Origin: Sinisalibacter aestuarii
Lineage (GTDB): Bacteria > Pseudomonadota > Alphaproteobacteria > Rhodobacterales > Rhodobacteraceae
Length of the DNA: 64,000 nt
Direction of reading: 5' to 3'
Assembly (NCBI RefSeq): GCF_027923545.1
Contig: NZ_BROH01000005.1
Location: forward strand, 62,001-126,000
A program made the translations under genes and the position numbers. Of the stretch, positions 10,300-18,489 are shown one piece after another (positions within the stretch are counted from its first letter, which is position 1; every line of letters starts with the position of its first letter). Below the pieces are notes generated by a model. That model saw only the letters and a program-made list of their open reading frames with translations. It was not told the DNA's origin and did no database searches.

Positions 10300-10359
10300 G
10301 GCAGGTCTCCTTGAGAATGTGTGCGGCCGCGGGAGGACCCCCGCGGCCGGCAAGGGGGG

Positions 10360-10809
10360 TCAGGCGCGGCTGCGCTTCAGGGCGAAAGCGCCGTCGCCGA
10401 GCAGGGCCTGGACGACCAGCGTCACCGCCCAGAATGCCGGGAATTCCCAGCCGCCGCCTTCGTTCGAGAAGAAGAAGCCGGCCGCGCCGTGCGGCACGTA
10501 TATCGAGCCGAGCAGGATCGGCACCAGCGCGAGAGACACCCAGCGGCTGTAGACGCCGAGGATCAGCGCGAGGCCGCCGAAGAGCTCTGCCGCGATGACG
10601 AGATAGGCGAGCGGCCCGGGCAACCCGAGGCTGGCGAAGTAGCCCACTGTCCCGGCCGGGGTGAAGACGAAGAGCTTCAGGCCGGCATGGGCGAGGAAGA
10701 GCACGCCCATCGAGACGCGCAGGATCGTCGCGGCGAGGTCGGCATTGCTGACCCCGTCGACGAGCGACGGGCGATCGGTGGTGGTAACGGTTGCGTAGGT
10801 CATGGTCAT
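10360..10809 (-). CDS. DoxX-family membrane protein (CatD-like)
   Basis: A 149-residue inner-membrane protein with four predicted helices: LAATILRVSMGVLFLAHAGL, LAYLVIAAELFGGLALILG, VSLALVPILLGSIYV and a last helix after the GGWEFPAFW motif. This is the DoxX/SURF4-like fold. In Bacillus, CatD of this family is co-expressed with the CatE dioxygenase to combat catechol and quinones; the same adjacency occurs here (60 bases from the dioxygenase start). It lies 20 bases downstream of the oxidoreductase stop. The biochemical role of DoxX proteins in redox stress is not settled. Confidence 0.85.
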   Translation of the reverse strand: MTMTYATVTTTDRPSLVDGVSNADLAATILRVSMGVLFLAHAGLKLFVFTPAGTVGYFASLGLPGPLAYLVIAAELFGGLALILGVYSRWVSLALVPILLGSIYVPHGAAGFFFSNEGGGWEFPAFWAVTLVVQALLGDGAFALKRSRA

Positions 10810-10829
10810 GTTCCTTGAATCGAGGGAGC

Positions 10830-11462
10830 TCAGGCAGCGCGCTGCCAGGTGGGGGCGATGTCGGTGCCGTGGCCGAGGCCGTAGCCGAGGGTGATGTTCA
10901 GCGCGGCGACGGGCTCGAGGTAGCGGGCGGTGGCAAGCGCCCCGGTCTCAAGCGTCTCGAAGCCGGCGCTCCGCGCCAGTTCGGCGACTGCGGCCCGCGC
11001 GGCCTCGTCGTCTCCGGCAACGAAGACCGTGGCGGGACGGCCGGCGGCCCGACCGCCGTTCTGGAGCACCTGCGCGAAGATGGTGTTGAAGGCCTTGACG
11101 ACCTTCGCCTGCGGCGCGCGCTTCTGGATTTCCTCGGCGGCGCTGGTCGCGTGACCGATGCTGAGGCCGGAAAAATCCGCCTTCATCGGGTTAGTGATGT
11201 CGACAACGATCTTGCCTGCGAAGCCGCCGGTCGCCTCGATGACGCCGCCCGCGGCATCAAATGGCACCGCCAGGACGACTATGTCCGCCGATTGCGCGGC
11301 AGAGGCGATGGGTGCGGAGGATACGCCATTGCCCACTTCCCGGGCGGCAGCGTCGGCTTTAGTTTCGTCGCGGCTGGCGAGCGTGACGGGATGGCCGGCA
11401 TTCGCGAAGCGGGTCGCGAGACCCTTCGCCATATTGCCGGCGCCAATGATCGAGATGTTCAT
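10830..11462 (-). CDS. NADP-binding oxidoreductase (F420-dependent reductase-like)
   Basis: The 210-residue protein opens with a Rossmann motif, MNISIIGAGNMAKGLATRFA, and continues HPVTLASRDETKADAAAREV and VVLAVPFDAAGGVIE; KVVKAFNTIFAQVL and VAGDD are typical of the NADPH-dependent F420 reductase-like/Npd family (COG2085). These bind NADP and reduce flavin-like or quinone-type acceptors. The start at 11462 is chosen because the Rossmann fold begins immediately there; a longer in-frame extension upstream would cross the regulatory spacer. It is the first structural gene after the LysR regulator, 134 bases away. Its substrate is unknown. Confidence 0.8.
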   Translation of the reverse strand: MNISIIGAGNMAKGLATRFANAGHPVTLASRDETKADAAAREVGNGVSSAPIASAAQSADIVVLAVPFDAAGGVIEATGGFAGKIVVDITNPMKADFSGLSIGHATSAAEEIQKRAPQAKVVKAFNTIFAQVLQNGGRAAGRPATVFVAGDDEAARAAVAELARSAGFETLETGALATARYLEPVAALNITLGYGLGHGTDIAPTWQRAA

Positions 11463-11561
11463 TTTCGTTCTCCTTCTGAGATCCGGCGTTCGGCTGAGCG
11501 CCAGTTCGTTCGTCATGCGGAGAACATAGCCCCTGCCCGGAAAGACGATAATCCGCCTTCG

Positions 11562-11580
11562 GGGAAGATGATTGCTTCCC
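11562..11580. promoter_or_regulatory. Inverted repeat between regulator and operon
   Basis: GGGAAG and CTTCCC form a perfect inverted repeat with a 7-base spacer in the 134-base gap between the LysR gene's stop and the oxidoreductase start. It could be an operator or a weak hairpin terminating the regulator transcript; a TATGTT hexamer further downstream on the minus strand could be a -10 element for the operon. No T-run follows, so a terminator is less likely. Confidence 0.3.
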
Positions 11581-11596
11581 GATGCAGGGTAATGAC

Positions 11597-12508
11597 TTAC
11601 CAGCCTTGCTCCCAATGCGGCGTTTGCCTGTATCGCTCGGAGAGGAAGTCGACCAGCAGGCGCACCTTGGCCGCGAGATGGCGGCTGTGCGGATAAAGGA
11701 CGTGTACGTCGTAGGGATCGGGTTCGAACGACGGCAGAAGTCTGATCAGCCTGCCCGAACGCAGTGCCTCCCCCGCCACGAAGGCGGGCACGCAGGCGAG
11801 CCCGAGTCCAAGTTCTGCGGCCTGGACGCAGGCCTCGGCGTTCGAATAGCGGATGCGGCCATCGACGATTGCCATCTCGATCTCGCCGGTCTCGCCCTTG
11901 AACGGCCACCGGTTCGGCTCGCGGAAGTTGGTGTCGATGATGCAGGCGTGCTGCCCAAGGTCCGTAGGCGACGTGGGCGCATCGTGCTGCTCGAGATAGG
12001 AGCGTGCGCCGACCACGACGATGCGCACGGCGCAGAGCCTGCGGATTATCAGGCTGGAATCGCCGGGACGCCCGACGCGAACGGCAAGGTCGAACCCCTC
12101 ATCGACGACGTTGACGACCCGGTCGGAGAAGGTGACATCGAGTTCGATGTCGGGATAGAGTCCGGCGAATGCGTTCAGCGCGGGAGCCAGTTCGCGCGTG
12201 CCGAAGGTCAGGGGCGCCGTCAGCCGCAGCCGCCCGCGCGGAGACTGCGAGATGTTCCGGATGTCGAGGTCGAGAGTGTCGAGTTCATCGACAAGCGGCT
12301 TCAGGCGATCGTAGTAGGCACGCCCAGCCTCCGTCGGCGCGACGGATCGCGTCGTCCGGTTGAGCAGCCGCACGCCCAGCTCGGTCTCCAGGCGCGAGAT
12401 CAGTTTGGACGCCTGGCCGGACCGCGTGCCCAGCTTCTCTGCCGCCGCCGTGAAGCTGCCTGTCTCGATCACGGCGATGAACATCCGGTCGCAGTCGAGG
12501 CGGTCCAT
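11597..12508 (-). CDS. LysR-family transcriptional regulator
   Basis: 303 residues, normal LTTR length. The N-terminal winged helix-turn-helix is clear (FIAVIETGSFTAAAEKLGTR, then SGQASKLISRLETELGVRLL, NRTTR), followed by the effector-binding domain starting near residue 90 (GRLRLTAPLTFGTRELAPAL) and ending with FLSERYR. It belongs to the subgroup that often controls quinone/aldehyde stress genes. It is the first gene of the minus-strand run and a LysR-type inverted repeat lies 25 bases upstream of its start, which suggests autoregulation and control of the downstream detoxification genes. Confidence 0.88.
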   Translation of the reverse strand: MDRLDCDRMFIAVIETGSFTAAAEKLGTRSGQASKLISRLETELGVRLLNRTTRSVAPTEAGRAYYDRLKPLVDELDTLDLDIRNISQSPRGRLRLTAPLTFGTRELAPALNAFAGLYPDIELDVTFSDRVVNVVDEGFDLAVRVGRPGDSSLIIRRLCAVRIVVVGARSYLEQHDAPTSPTDLGQHACIIDTNFREPNRWPFKGETGEIEMAIVDGRIRYSNAEACVQAAELGLGLACVPAFVAGEALRSGRLIRLLPSFEPDPYDVHVLYPHSRHLAAKVRLLVDFLSERYRQTPHWEQGW

Positions 12509-12533
12509 TTCTTCCTCATGGAGTGTAATATGC

Positions 12534-12556
12534 GGTTACTATCGATCATTGTAACC
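12534..12556. promoter_or_regulatory. LysR-type operator (perfect inverted repeat, T-N11-A)
   Basis: GGTTAC, an 11-base spacer, then GTAACC: a perfect 6-base inverted repeat containing the T-N11-A pattern of LysR-family recognition sites. It lies just upstream of the LysR gene. There is no intact divergent gene to its right, so it probably serves autoregulation, or a divergent target has been lost. Confidence 0.55.
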
Positions 12557-12716
12557 ACCGTGGGAAGAAAAAGGAATCGATCGGCGAGCTGAAGATCATC
12601 GCTCCCGACACGCGCGCACCTGATCCCGCATGACGCTGTAGTCGGCGAGCATCAGCGGACTTTTGTTCTGTTTGTGCGTATCGGCCGCAAAGAATTGCGC
12701 TGCCAGCAAGCTGGAC

Positions 12717-13345
12717 CTAGCCGCCTTGTTCCAGGGTCCAACCGACCAGACAACCAAGCGCGTCTTCGAGCTTTCCCCGTACATCCCGACCGTCGCCCTC
12801 GACCCACCACGCCCGGTGCCAGGATTGCCCGCGTCCGGGCCTGCGATACCGAGCCGATTTAAGGGACATTTCCCTACAAGAGGTCTTTAAAGGGTTTTGT
12901 CCCTTAAATCCGATCCGTTCGAAGGCCTTCTTTGCCTGCTCCGCGTTCGCAAACAAACCCGGATGCAGCGTCGTCGCGTTGGTCGGGCTGTCGACCGCGA
13001 CCCCCGCGAGCAGCATCCGCTGGACCAGGTCCGGGCGCTCCAGATCCCAGGTCCCGATGGTGTCGTAGACCTGCGGCAGCGCGACATCGGCCAGGATTTG
13101 GACCTCAAGAGGGTTGTCCGCGATCCGGTTCACACCACGACCCCGACCAACGACCTGGATGAGCTCGTCGTCACAGATCGCGACCCACAGGATCTCCGCC
13201 TGTTCGTCGCTATGGCGCAGGACCGGCAGGCTGCGCACCTGACCGCCCCGCATCCGGATACCGGCCCGCACCGGCTGGTATTCGCCTTTCACCCTGTGGT
13301 CAAAATATGGCCCGACCCGCAATGCCAGATCCGGATGCGCCGGCA
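12717..13345 (-). pseudogene. C-terminal fragment of a plasmid/phage replication-type protein
   Basis: On the minus strand a coherent stretch runs from about 13345 to a stop at 12717. It contains the segment VVGRGRGVNR, then ADNPLEVQILADVALP, VRPDLVQRM-like LERPDLVQRMLLAGVAV, HPGLFANAEQAKKAFERIGF, and a C-terminal REMSLKSARYRR ... WHRAWWVEGD. I recall this as the C-terminal part of large toprim/primase- or helicase-like proteins on alphaproteobacterial plasmids and integrative elements. There is no start codon with a natural N-terminus; the frame upstream is merely antisense to the DUF5681 fragment. It is best treated as a truncated remnant. Family assignment is from memory. Confidence 0.45.
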
Positions 13346-13689
13346 ACCGCACCGACAAGATCGCCCGCCCCCTGAACGAGGAAGGGTTGGAGGTCGTGCG
13401 CGTCGTGCTTGAGGCGGCCAAGGGAGGGGATATGGTTGCCTGCGGCCACGTCCTCGCCCGCATCGCGCCTGCACTGCGCAGCAAGTCGCAGACGGTGGAG
13501 TTCGACTTCGACCCCGAACCGCCCATCGCCAAGCAAATCGAAAGCGTGCTTGCGGCTGTAGCCGCTGGACAGGTGCCGCCGGACGTAGGGCAAATGATTA
13601 TCGGCTCGATCGGAACGCTGTCCTCGGTGCGCAAGGAGGAGGAGTTGGAAGCCCGCATCATTCAACTGGAAGCCAAGGAGGTCCGTTGA
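13333..13689 (+). pseudogene. DUF5681-like phage protein fragment (N-terminus lost)
   Basis: The plus-strand frame reads AGNRTDKIARPLNEEGLEVV, then helices LEAAKGGDMVACGHVLARIA, a short SKSQTVEFDFDPEPP linker and KQIESVLAAVAAGQVPPDVG, ending EELEARIIQLEAKEVR. This is the helical region of DUF5681 proteins found beside terminase genes in gene-transfer agents, prophages and integrative elements. The usual N-terminal KPGQSGNPAGRP-type segment is missing: the frame fades into the neighbouring fragment near 13333. A TTG at 13387 is only a nominal start. The stop overlaps the next ATG (TGATG). Confidence 0.5.
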
Positions 13690-13895
13690 TGCCCATGATC
13701 TGCACAGGCCGGAACCATGTCATAGTCGGGATACCGTTCCCGACCGACACTGTGGTCGCCACCTACTTACCATCGCCAAACGGACGCCGCCTGCTTGGCA
13801 CGCAGCGCATCGCGAAGATGGACGCTGCGGTGCGCTTCGCACTGTCGATGGCGGAGTATATGGACGGCCCCATCACCGTGCAGGATCGCGATTGA
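13689..13895 (+). CDS. Small hypothetical protein after DUF5681 remnant
   Basis: A 68-residue protein beginning MPMICTGRNHVIVGIPFPTD whose ATG overlaps the stop of the DUF5681 fragment; an AAGGAGGT site lies just upstream, so translation is plausible. It ends in a helix (RFALSMAEYMDGPITVQ). I do not recognise the family. The close coupling suggests it is the natural partner of the DUF5681 protein in the original phage or element. Confidence 0.4.
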   Translation: MPMICTGRNHVIVGIPFPTDTVVATYLPSPNGRRLLGTQRIAKMDAAVRFALSMAEYMDGPITVQDRD

Positions 13896-14085
13896 TGAAG
13901 GCGATAAACATATCACTGACGAAACCTTCCCAAGCAACGGCAACAGCCAGCAGACTCTGCTCCGTCAACGTCGATCTGTGCTCATCACCACCGAAAGCCG
14001 CAAGCCCCGCGTCATAAAACGCAGTGATATCAGTCAGTTGGCTTCGAAAGTCATCTCTAACTCCAGTCGGCGAGATCTTTCGCAA
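13873..14085 (-). pseudogene. Truncated N-terminus of an unknown protein
   Basis: Seventy residues, starting MRKISPTGVRDDFRSQLTDI and containing LTEQSLLAVAVAWEGFVSDM, a helical segment like the start of HEPN-type or other alpha-helical proteins. It stops abruptly where it runs into the small plus-strand ORF, so it is probably the 5' end of a longer gene cut by rearrangement. Function unknown. Confidence 0.3.
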
Positions 14086-14223
14086 GTATGCCCCGTCGTG
14101 CTAACGGCTGCTACAAGCTGCGCGCACCGACCGAATCGCGCAACCCTGACAACCTCGCTTTGTAGCGAACTTGTAACAGGGTTTTGCGGGCGGAACTGAA
14201 CGGCGCTAACCTGTTGAAAATAT

Positions 14224-14311
14224 TGGCGGAAGGGGTGGGATTCGAACCCACGGATGCTTGCACATCGCCGGTTTTCAAGACCGGTGCAATCGACCACTCT
14301 GCCACCCTTCC
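14224..14311 (-). tRNA. tRNA-Ser(UGA)
   Basis: On the minus strand the acceptor GGAAGGG (from 14311) pairs with CCCTTCC at 14228-14234; the discriminator G is followed by an encoded CCA at 14224-14226. The anticodon arm is CCGGT-CTTGAAA-ACCGG, giving anticodon UGA. A long variable arm (class II) and the T-loop GGTTCGAATCCC are present. It marks the boundary between accessory DNA to the left and core genes to the right. Confidence 0.93.
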
Positions 14312-14328
14312 GCAATACCCCCGCACGA

Positions 14329-14370
14329 GTTTTCAAGACCGCCGCATTCGACCACCCTGCCACTCCTCCG
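14329..14370 (-). pseudogene. 5' half of a second tRNA-Ser, cut in the anticodon arm
   Basis: Eighteen bases upstream of the intact tRNA-Ser, the minus strand carries GGAGGAGTGGCAGGGTGG and continues through a D-arm and anticodon 5' stem to GGTCTTGAAAAC, then breaks off two bases beyond the anticodon loop. It matches the neighbouring tRNA-Ser in layout but differs at several acceptor and stem positions, so it is not a recent tandem copy. It lacks the 3' anticodon stem, variable arm, T-arm and acceptor 3' strand. This is the pattern left when an element integrates in the anticodon loop. Confidence 0.7.
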
Positions 14371-14576
14371 GGTCGGATTTCCCGATACCCCGGCGCGGGT
14401 GATTCTGAAAGCAGATCGCGACCGCGCGTGAAATCGCCCAAAGCAGGCGCGAGGCTTTTCATGTCGCTCGGGGACGGTTATTGTCGCGCCATCAAGGCGC
14501 ATCACAAGCGCCCGGGCAGGCGAGTTGTGCCATCTGCGGTGGCATTCGTCGGCGCAACAAGGGGCAAAGGCGAGAC

Positions 14577-15437
14577 ATGGCACGTTCAATCCACTTCAGG
14601 TTGGTTCTGGCATTCGGGGGGGCGCTGGCCCTGACCGCCTGTGAAGACGGGCAGATGCCCGCCTTCCTGCAAGCGAGCGGCAGCGGCGGCGGCGAGACCG
14701 CGGCCAACACCACCACCCGCACCGTCGAACGCGACGTGGAAGCACCCGAGGTTTTCCAGGAAACCGACCGCGGCCTCTGGGACGGCCGGCCATCGCTCGG
14801 CGGCGTCTGGGTGGCGCATGCCGATGTGCAGGATCCCGAGCGGGTGATCATCCGTAACGAGGACAACAGCAAATTCGTGGTCGGCGTAATCTACCGGCCC
14901 GAGCGCCAGACGCCGGGACCGGCCTTCCAGGTGTCTTCCGACGCCGCCGATGCGCTGGGGATGCTCGCGGGCCAGCCGGCCACGCTCAACGTCACCGCGC
15001 TGCGGCGCGAAGAGGTGCCGGTGGGTGGCCCGCCCGCCACCGATGGCGATGCGCCCGCCGGCGCGCTGGCTGCCGCGCCCGCGGTGGCCGCCACCTCGCT
15101 TGACGACCCGATCGAAGCCGCCGCCGCGGCGCTGGATGCGGCCGAGGCCGCACCCGCCGTATCGGCCGCCACCCCGCCCGCGACCCGCACCGCCGCATCC
15201 GGGCTTGAAAAACCGTTCATCCAGATCGGCATCTTCTCGGTAAAATCCAACGCCGAGAACACCGCGCAATCGCTGCGCCAGGCCGGGATGGTGCCGACGG
15301 TCAAAGAGGGTAAGATGAGCGGCAAGAACTTCTGGCGCGTCATCGTCGGCCCGGCCACCACCAGCGCCGACCGCGCCGCGCTTCTGAAGAAGATCAAAGA
15401 GCTCGGCTTTACCGACGCCTATTTCGTGACCAACTGA
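14577..15437 (+). CDS. SPOR-domain lipoprotein
   Basis: The leader RLVLAFGGALALTAC has a lipobox ending at Cys 21 or so, followed by low-complexity Ala/Thr/Pro-rich linkers and, after about residue 212, a SPOR domain (FIQIGIFSVKSNAENTAQSL ... FWRVIVGPATTSADRAALLK). SPOR domains bind denuded glycan at the division site. It stands 53 bases before a D-Ala-D-Ala carboxypeptidase, the usual arrangement in Rhodobacteraceae, so a joint role in septal peptidoglycan remodelling is inferred. ATG 14577 is preferred over the upstream in-frame start because it places the signal peptide at the N-terminus. Confidence 0.85.
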   Translation: MARSIHFRLVLAFGGALALTACEDGQMPAFLQASGSGGGETAANTTTRTVERDVEAPEVFQETDRGLWDGRPSLGGVWVAHADVQDPERVIIRNEDNSKFVVGVIYRPERQTPGPAFQVSSDAADALGMLAGQPATLNVTALRREEVPVGGPPATDGDAPAGALAAAPAVAATSLDDPIEAAAAALDAAEAAPAVSAATPPATRTAASGLEKPFIQIGIFSVKSNAENTAQSLRQAGMVPTVKEGKMSGKNFWRVIVGPATTSADRAALLKKIKELGFTDAYFVTN

Positions 15438-15490
15438 CGGGCTGGGCCCTGCGCCCGCCCGCAGACCAGACCAGAGGACCCGTCCGCGAC

Positions 15491-16708
15491 ATGCCGTCTG
15501 CCGCCCGCCTGATCGCTGCGATTGCCATCGTTCTTGCCGCCGCCCTGCCCGCCCGGGCCTTCGACACCACGGCGGGCGCGGCGGTGGTCTATGACATCAC
15601 CACCAATACCGTCCTGCTCGAAAAGAACGCCGACACGCCGCTGCCGCCGGCCTCGATGTCGAAGCTGATGACGATCAACATGCTGTTCGAAGCGCTGGCC
15701 GATGGCCGGGTGACGCTGGAGACGCGGTTTCGCGTGTCGGAGCGGGCCCAGGCGATGGGTGGCTCGACGATGTTCCTCAACACCACCGACCGGCCCACGG
15801 TCGAAGAGCTGATCCAGGGCATCATTGTCAATTCCGGCAACGATGCCTGCGTCGTCGTAGCCGAAGGGCTGGGTGGCACCGAAGACGCCTTCGCCCGGAT
15901 GATGACAGAACGGGCCAGCGCGCTGGGGATGAAATCCGCCACCTTCGCCAATTCCTCGGGCTGGCCGGATCCGAACCAGCGCATGTCGATGCGCGATCTG
16001 GCGATCATCGCGGTGCGGCTGATCACCGAGTTTCCGCAATATTACCATTACTTCTCGCAGACCGAATATCCGTTCGACGGGCGCGCGCCCGACAACCGGT
16101 TCAACCGCAATCCGCTGCTCACGCTCGGGATCGGTGCCGACGGGCTCAAGACGGGCCACACTTCGGAAGCGGGCTACGGCCTGGTCGGCTCGGCCCTGCA
16201 GGGCGAACGGCGGATCGTCTTCGTCGTTTCCGGGCTCGACAGCGAACAGGTCCGGGCCAGCGAAAGCGAAGCGATCGTCAACTGGGCGTTCCGCCAGTTC
16301 GCCATGAAAACGCCGGTAAAGGCGGGGCAGCGCGTGGCGGAAGTGCCGGTCTTCCTCGGCGACGCCGCCACGGTCGGCCTCGTGCCGCAGGCCGATCTGT
16401 CGCTGCTCGTGCCGGTCACCTCGGGCGACGGGATCGAGGCCGAGGTAAACTGGATCGGCCCGGTCGAGGCACCGATTGCGGCCGGGCAGCAGCTTGGCGA
16501 CATGACGATCCGGCGCGATGGCATGTCGGACACGGTGGTGCCGCTCTTCGCCGAGGCGGCGGTGGGCAAGGCCGGCTTTCTGCCGCGGTTCAAGGCGGCG
16601 GCGGCCAAGGCTTATACGATCGCGCAGGGCCTGATCGCCGACGAGCCTGCCCCGGCCCCGGCCCCCGCGCCGGTGGAGACCGCACCCACGAACGCGCTGA
16701 CCAACTGA
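15491..16708 (+). CDS. D-alanyl-D-alanine carboxypeptidase (PBP5/6 family)
   Basis: Periplasmic penicillin-binding protein of 405 residues. A Sec signal peptide ends at ARA-F near residue 23; the S11 serine motif SMSK lies at 55-58, SGN near 116 (VNSGNDAC), and KTG near 220 (GLKTGHT). The C-terminal domain and the Ala/Pro-rich tail follow. It removes the terminal D-Ala from pentapeptides, trimming peptidoglycan cross-linking. It lies directly after the SPOR lipoprotein and 2 bases before tmk, so it heads or joins a core operon. Confidence 0.93.
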   Translation: MPSAARLIAAIAIVLAAALPARAFDTTAGAAVVYDITTNTVLLEKNADTPLPPASMSKLMTINMLFEALADGRVTLETRFRVSERAQAMGGSTMFLNTTDRPTVEELIQGIIVNSGNDACVVVAEGLGGTEDAFARMMTERASALGMKSATFANSSGWPDPNQRMSMRDLAIIAVRLITEFPQYYHYFSQTEYPFDGRAPDNRFNRNPLLTLGIGADGLKTGHTSEAGYGLVGSALQGERRIVFVVSGLDSEQVRASESEAIVNWAFRQFAMKTPVKAGQRVAEVPVFLGDAATVGLVPQADLSLLVPVTSGDGIEAEVNWIGPVEAPIAAGQQLGDMTIRRDGMSDTVVPLFAEAAVGKAGFLPRFKAAAAKAYTIAQGLIADEPAPAPAPAPVETAPTNALTN

Positions 16709-16710
16709 GC

Positions 16711-17331
16711 ATGGCGGGATTGTTCATCACCTTCGAGGGGATCGACGGCTCCGGCAAGTCGACCCAGGCGCGGATGCTGGCCGAAACGCTGGGCGATGCG
16801 GGCCATGCAGTGCGCGCCACCCGCGAGCCCGGCGGCAGCCCGGGCGCCGAGGAAATCCGCCGCCTCGTGCTGGAAGGCGACCCCGAGCGCTGGTCGGCGG
16901 AAACCGAGATCCTGCTCTTCACCGCCGCCCGGCGCGACCATCTGGAACGGGTGATCGAGCCGGCGCTGGCCGCCGATGAGGTGGTGGTCTGCGACCGCTT
17001 CGCCGACAGCACCCGGATGTATCAGGGGCTGCGCGCGCCGGGGCTGCGCGAGGTGGTCGACCAGCTTCACAAGCTGATGATCGTGCGCGAGCCGGACCTG
17101 ACCTTCATCATCGACATGGACCCGTCCAAGGGCCATTCCCGCGCCAAGGGCCGCAACGGCACCGAGGAGCGGTTCGAGGATTTCGGCGCCGGGCTGCAGG
17201 AACAGATGCGCGCAGGCTTCCTCGCGCTGGCGCAGGAGTTTTCCGGCCGCTGCGTGGTTGTGGACGGCGACCGCAGCCCGGAGGCGGTGGCCGGAGACGT
17301 GGCGCGGATCGCGCTGGAGCGGCTGGCATGA
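16711..17331 (+). CDS. tmk: Thymidylate kinase
   Basis: dTMP to dTDP phosphorylation, cytosolic, essential for DNA synthesis. The P-loop FEGIDGSGKST begins at residue 8; the DR motif in CDRFADSTRMYQG lies near residue 95; TREPGGSP provides the acceptor-side signature. 206 residues, normal. It starts 2 bases after the carboxypeptidase stop and precedes holB by 27 bases; tmk-holB-tatD is a widely conserved order in bacteria. Confidence 0.96.
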   Translation: MAGLFITFEGIDGSGKSTQARMLAETLGDAGHAVRATREPGGSPGAEEIRRLVLEGDPERWSAETEILLFTAARRDHLERVIEPALAADEVVVCDRFADSTRMYQGLRAPGLREVVDQLHKLMIVREPDLTFIIDMDPSKGHSRAKGRNGTEERFEDFGAGLQEQMRAGFLALAQEFSGRCVVVDGDRSPEAVAGDVARIALERLA

Positions 17332-17358
17332 GAGCCGGTTTCTTGGAAAGACCGCGCC

Positions 17359-18489
17359 ATGGCTGACCCCGCCGAACTGCCGGAACCCGACCGCATCGAA
17401 GGCGCGCCGCATCCGCGTGAAACTGCCCGGCTTATCGGCCAGGAGGCCGCCGAAGCCACCTTTCTCGACGTCTACAATGCCGGAAGGCTGCACCATGCCT
17501 GGCTGATCACCGGGCCGCAGGGTGTGGGCAAGGCCACGCTGGCCTGGCGCATCGCCCGCTTTCTTCTCGCGACGCCGCCTACCGGCGGGGCCGGGCTGTT
17601 TGGCGAGGCCCCTGCCCCCACAACGCTGGATATCGACCCCGAACATCCCGTCGCCCGCCGGATGCGGGCGCTGTCGGAGCCGGGACTGTTCCTGCTCCGG
17701 CGTGGCCCCAACGACAAGGGTGACAGGCTGTCCGCCGATATCCGGGTCAACGAGGTGCGGCGGGTGAAGGAGTTCTTCGGCCTCACCGCCGGCGATAGCG
17801 GGCGGCGCGTGGTGATCGTCGATGCCGCTGACGAGATGAACGTGGCCGCCGCGAATGCGCTGTTGAAGCTGCTCGAAGAGCCGCCGCGCGGCGCCGTGCT
17901 GCTGCTGATCAGCCACCAGCCCTCGCGGCTTCTGCCGACGATCCGCTCGCGTTGCCGCGAATTGCGGCTCGCACCGCTCGCGCCCGACGATCTTGCCGGC
18001 GCGCTTGAGGCGGCGGGCACGCCGGTGGGGCCGGAGGCGCAGGCGCTCGGCGCGCTCGCGGGCGGCTCGGTGGGCGAGGCGCTCCGGCTCACCCATCTCG
18101 GCGGGCTGGAAACCTATGGCGAGATCGTGCGCATCTTCGAGCAGGCCCCCCGCTACAACCGGCCAGCCGCCATCGCGCTCGCCAATTCCACCACCGGGGC
18201 CGCCAATGCCCCCAGGCTCGATCTGGTGATCCGGCTGATCGAGCTGTTCCTCGCCCGCCTCGCCGCCACCGGCGCGGGCCGCCCGCCCGCCACCGAGGCC
18301 GCCCCGGGCGAAGCGGCGCTTTTTGCCCGCCTCGCGCCCAATCCGCAGGCAGCGCGCCACTGGGCCACGCTGCAGCAGGAGCTTTCGGCGCGCGCGGCGC
18401 ATGGCCGGGCTGTCAACCTTGACCCTGCCGCGCTCATCCTCGATATGGTCTTCAGGATCAACGAGACCACGAGCACGCAGGCGGCATGA
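17359..18489 (+). CDS. holB: DNA polymerase III delta' subunit
   Basis: Clamp-loader subunit of 376 residues. The AAA+ core has GPQGVGKATL near residue 52, the VIVDAADEMN Walker B region, LLKLLEEPP, and the SRC motif in TIRSRCRELRL near residue 195. The zinc-binding Cys of the N-terminal subdomain seen in some family members are not evident, as is usual for this lineage. Its stop overlaps the ATG of the TatD gene (ATGA), indicating translational coupling. Confidence 0.93.
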   Translation: MADPAELPEPDRIEGAPHPRETARLIGQEAAEATFLDVYNAGRLHHAWLITGPQGVGKATLAWRIARFLLATPPTGGAGLFGEAPAPTTLDIDPEHPVARRMRALSEPGLFLLRRGPNDKGDRLSADIRVNEVRRVKEFFGLTAGDSGRRVVIVDAADEMNVAAANALLKLLEEPPRGAVLLLISHQPSRLLPTIRSRCRELRLAPLAPDDLAGALEAAGTPVGPEAQALGALAGGSVGEALRLTHLGGLETYGEIVRIFEQAPRYNRPAAIALANSTTGAANAPRLDLVIRLIELFLARLAATGAGRPPATEAAPGEAALFARLAPNPQAARHWATLQQELSARAAHGRAVNLDPAALILDMVFRINETTSTQAA

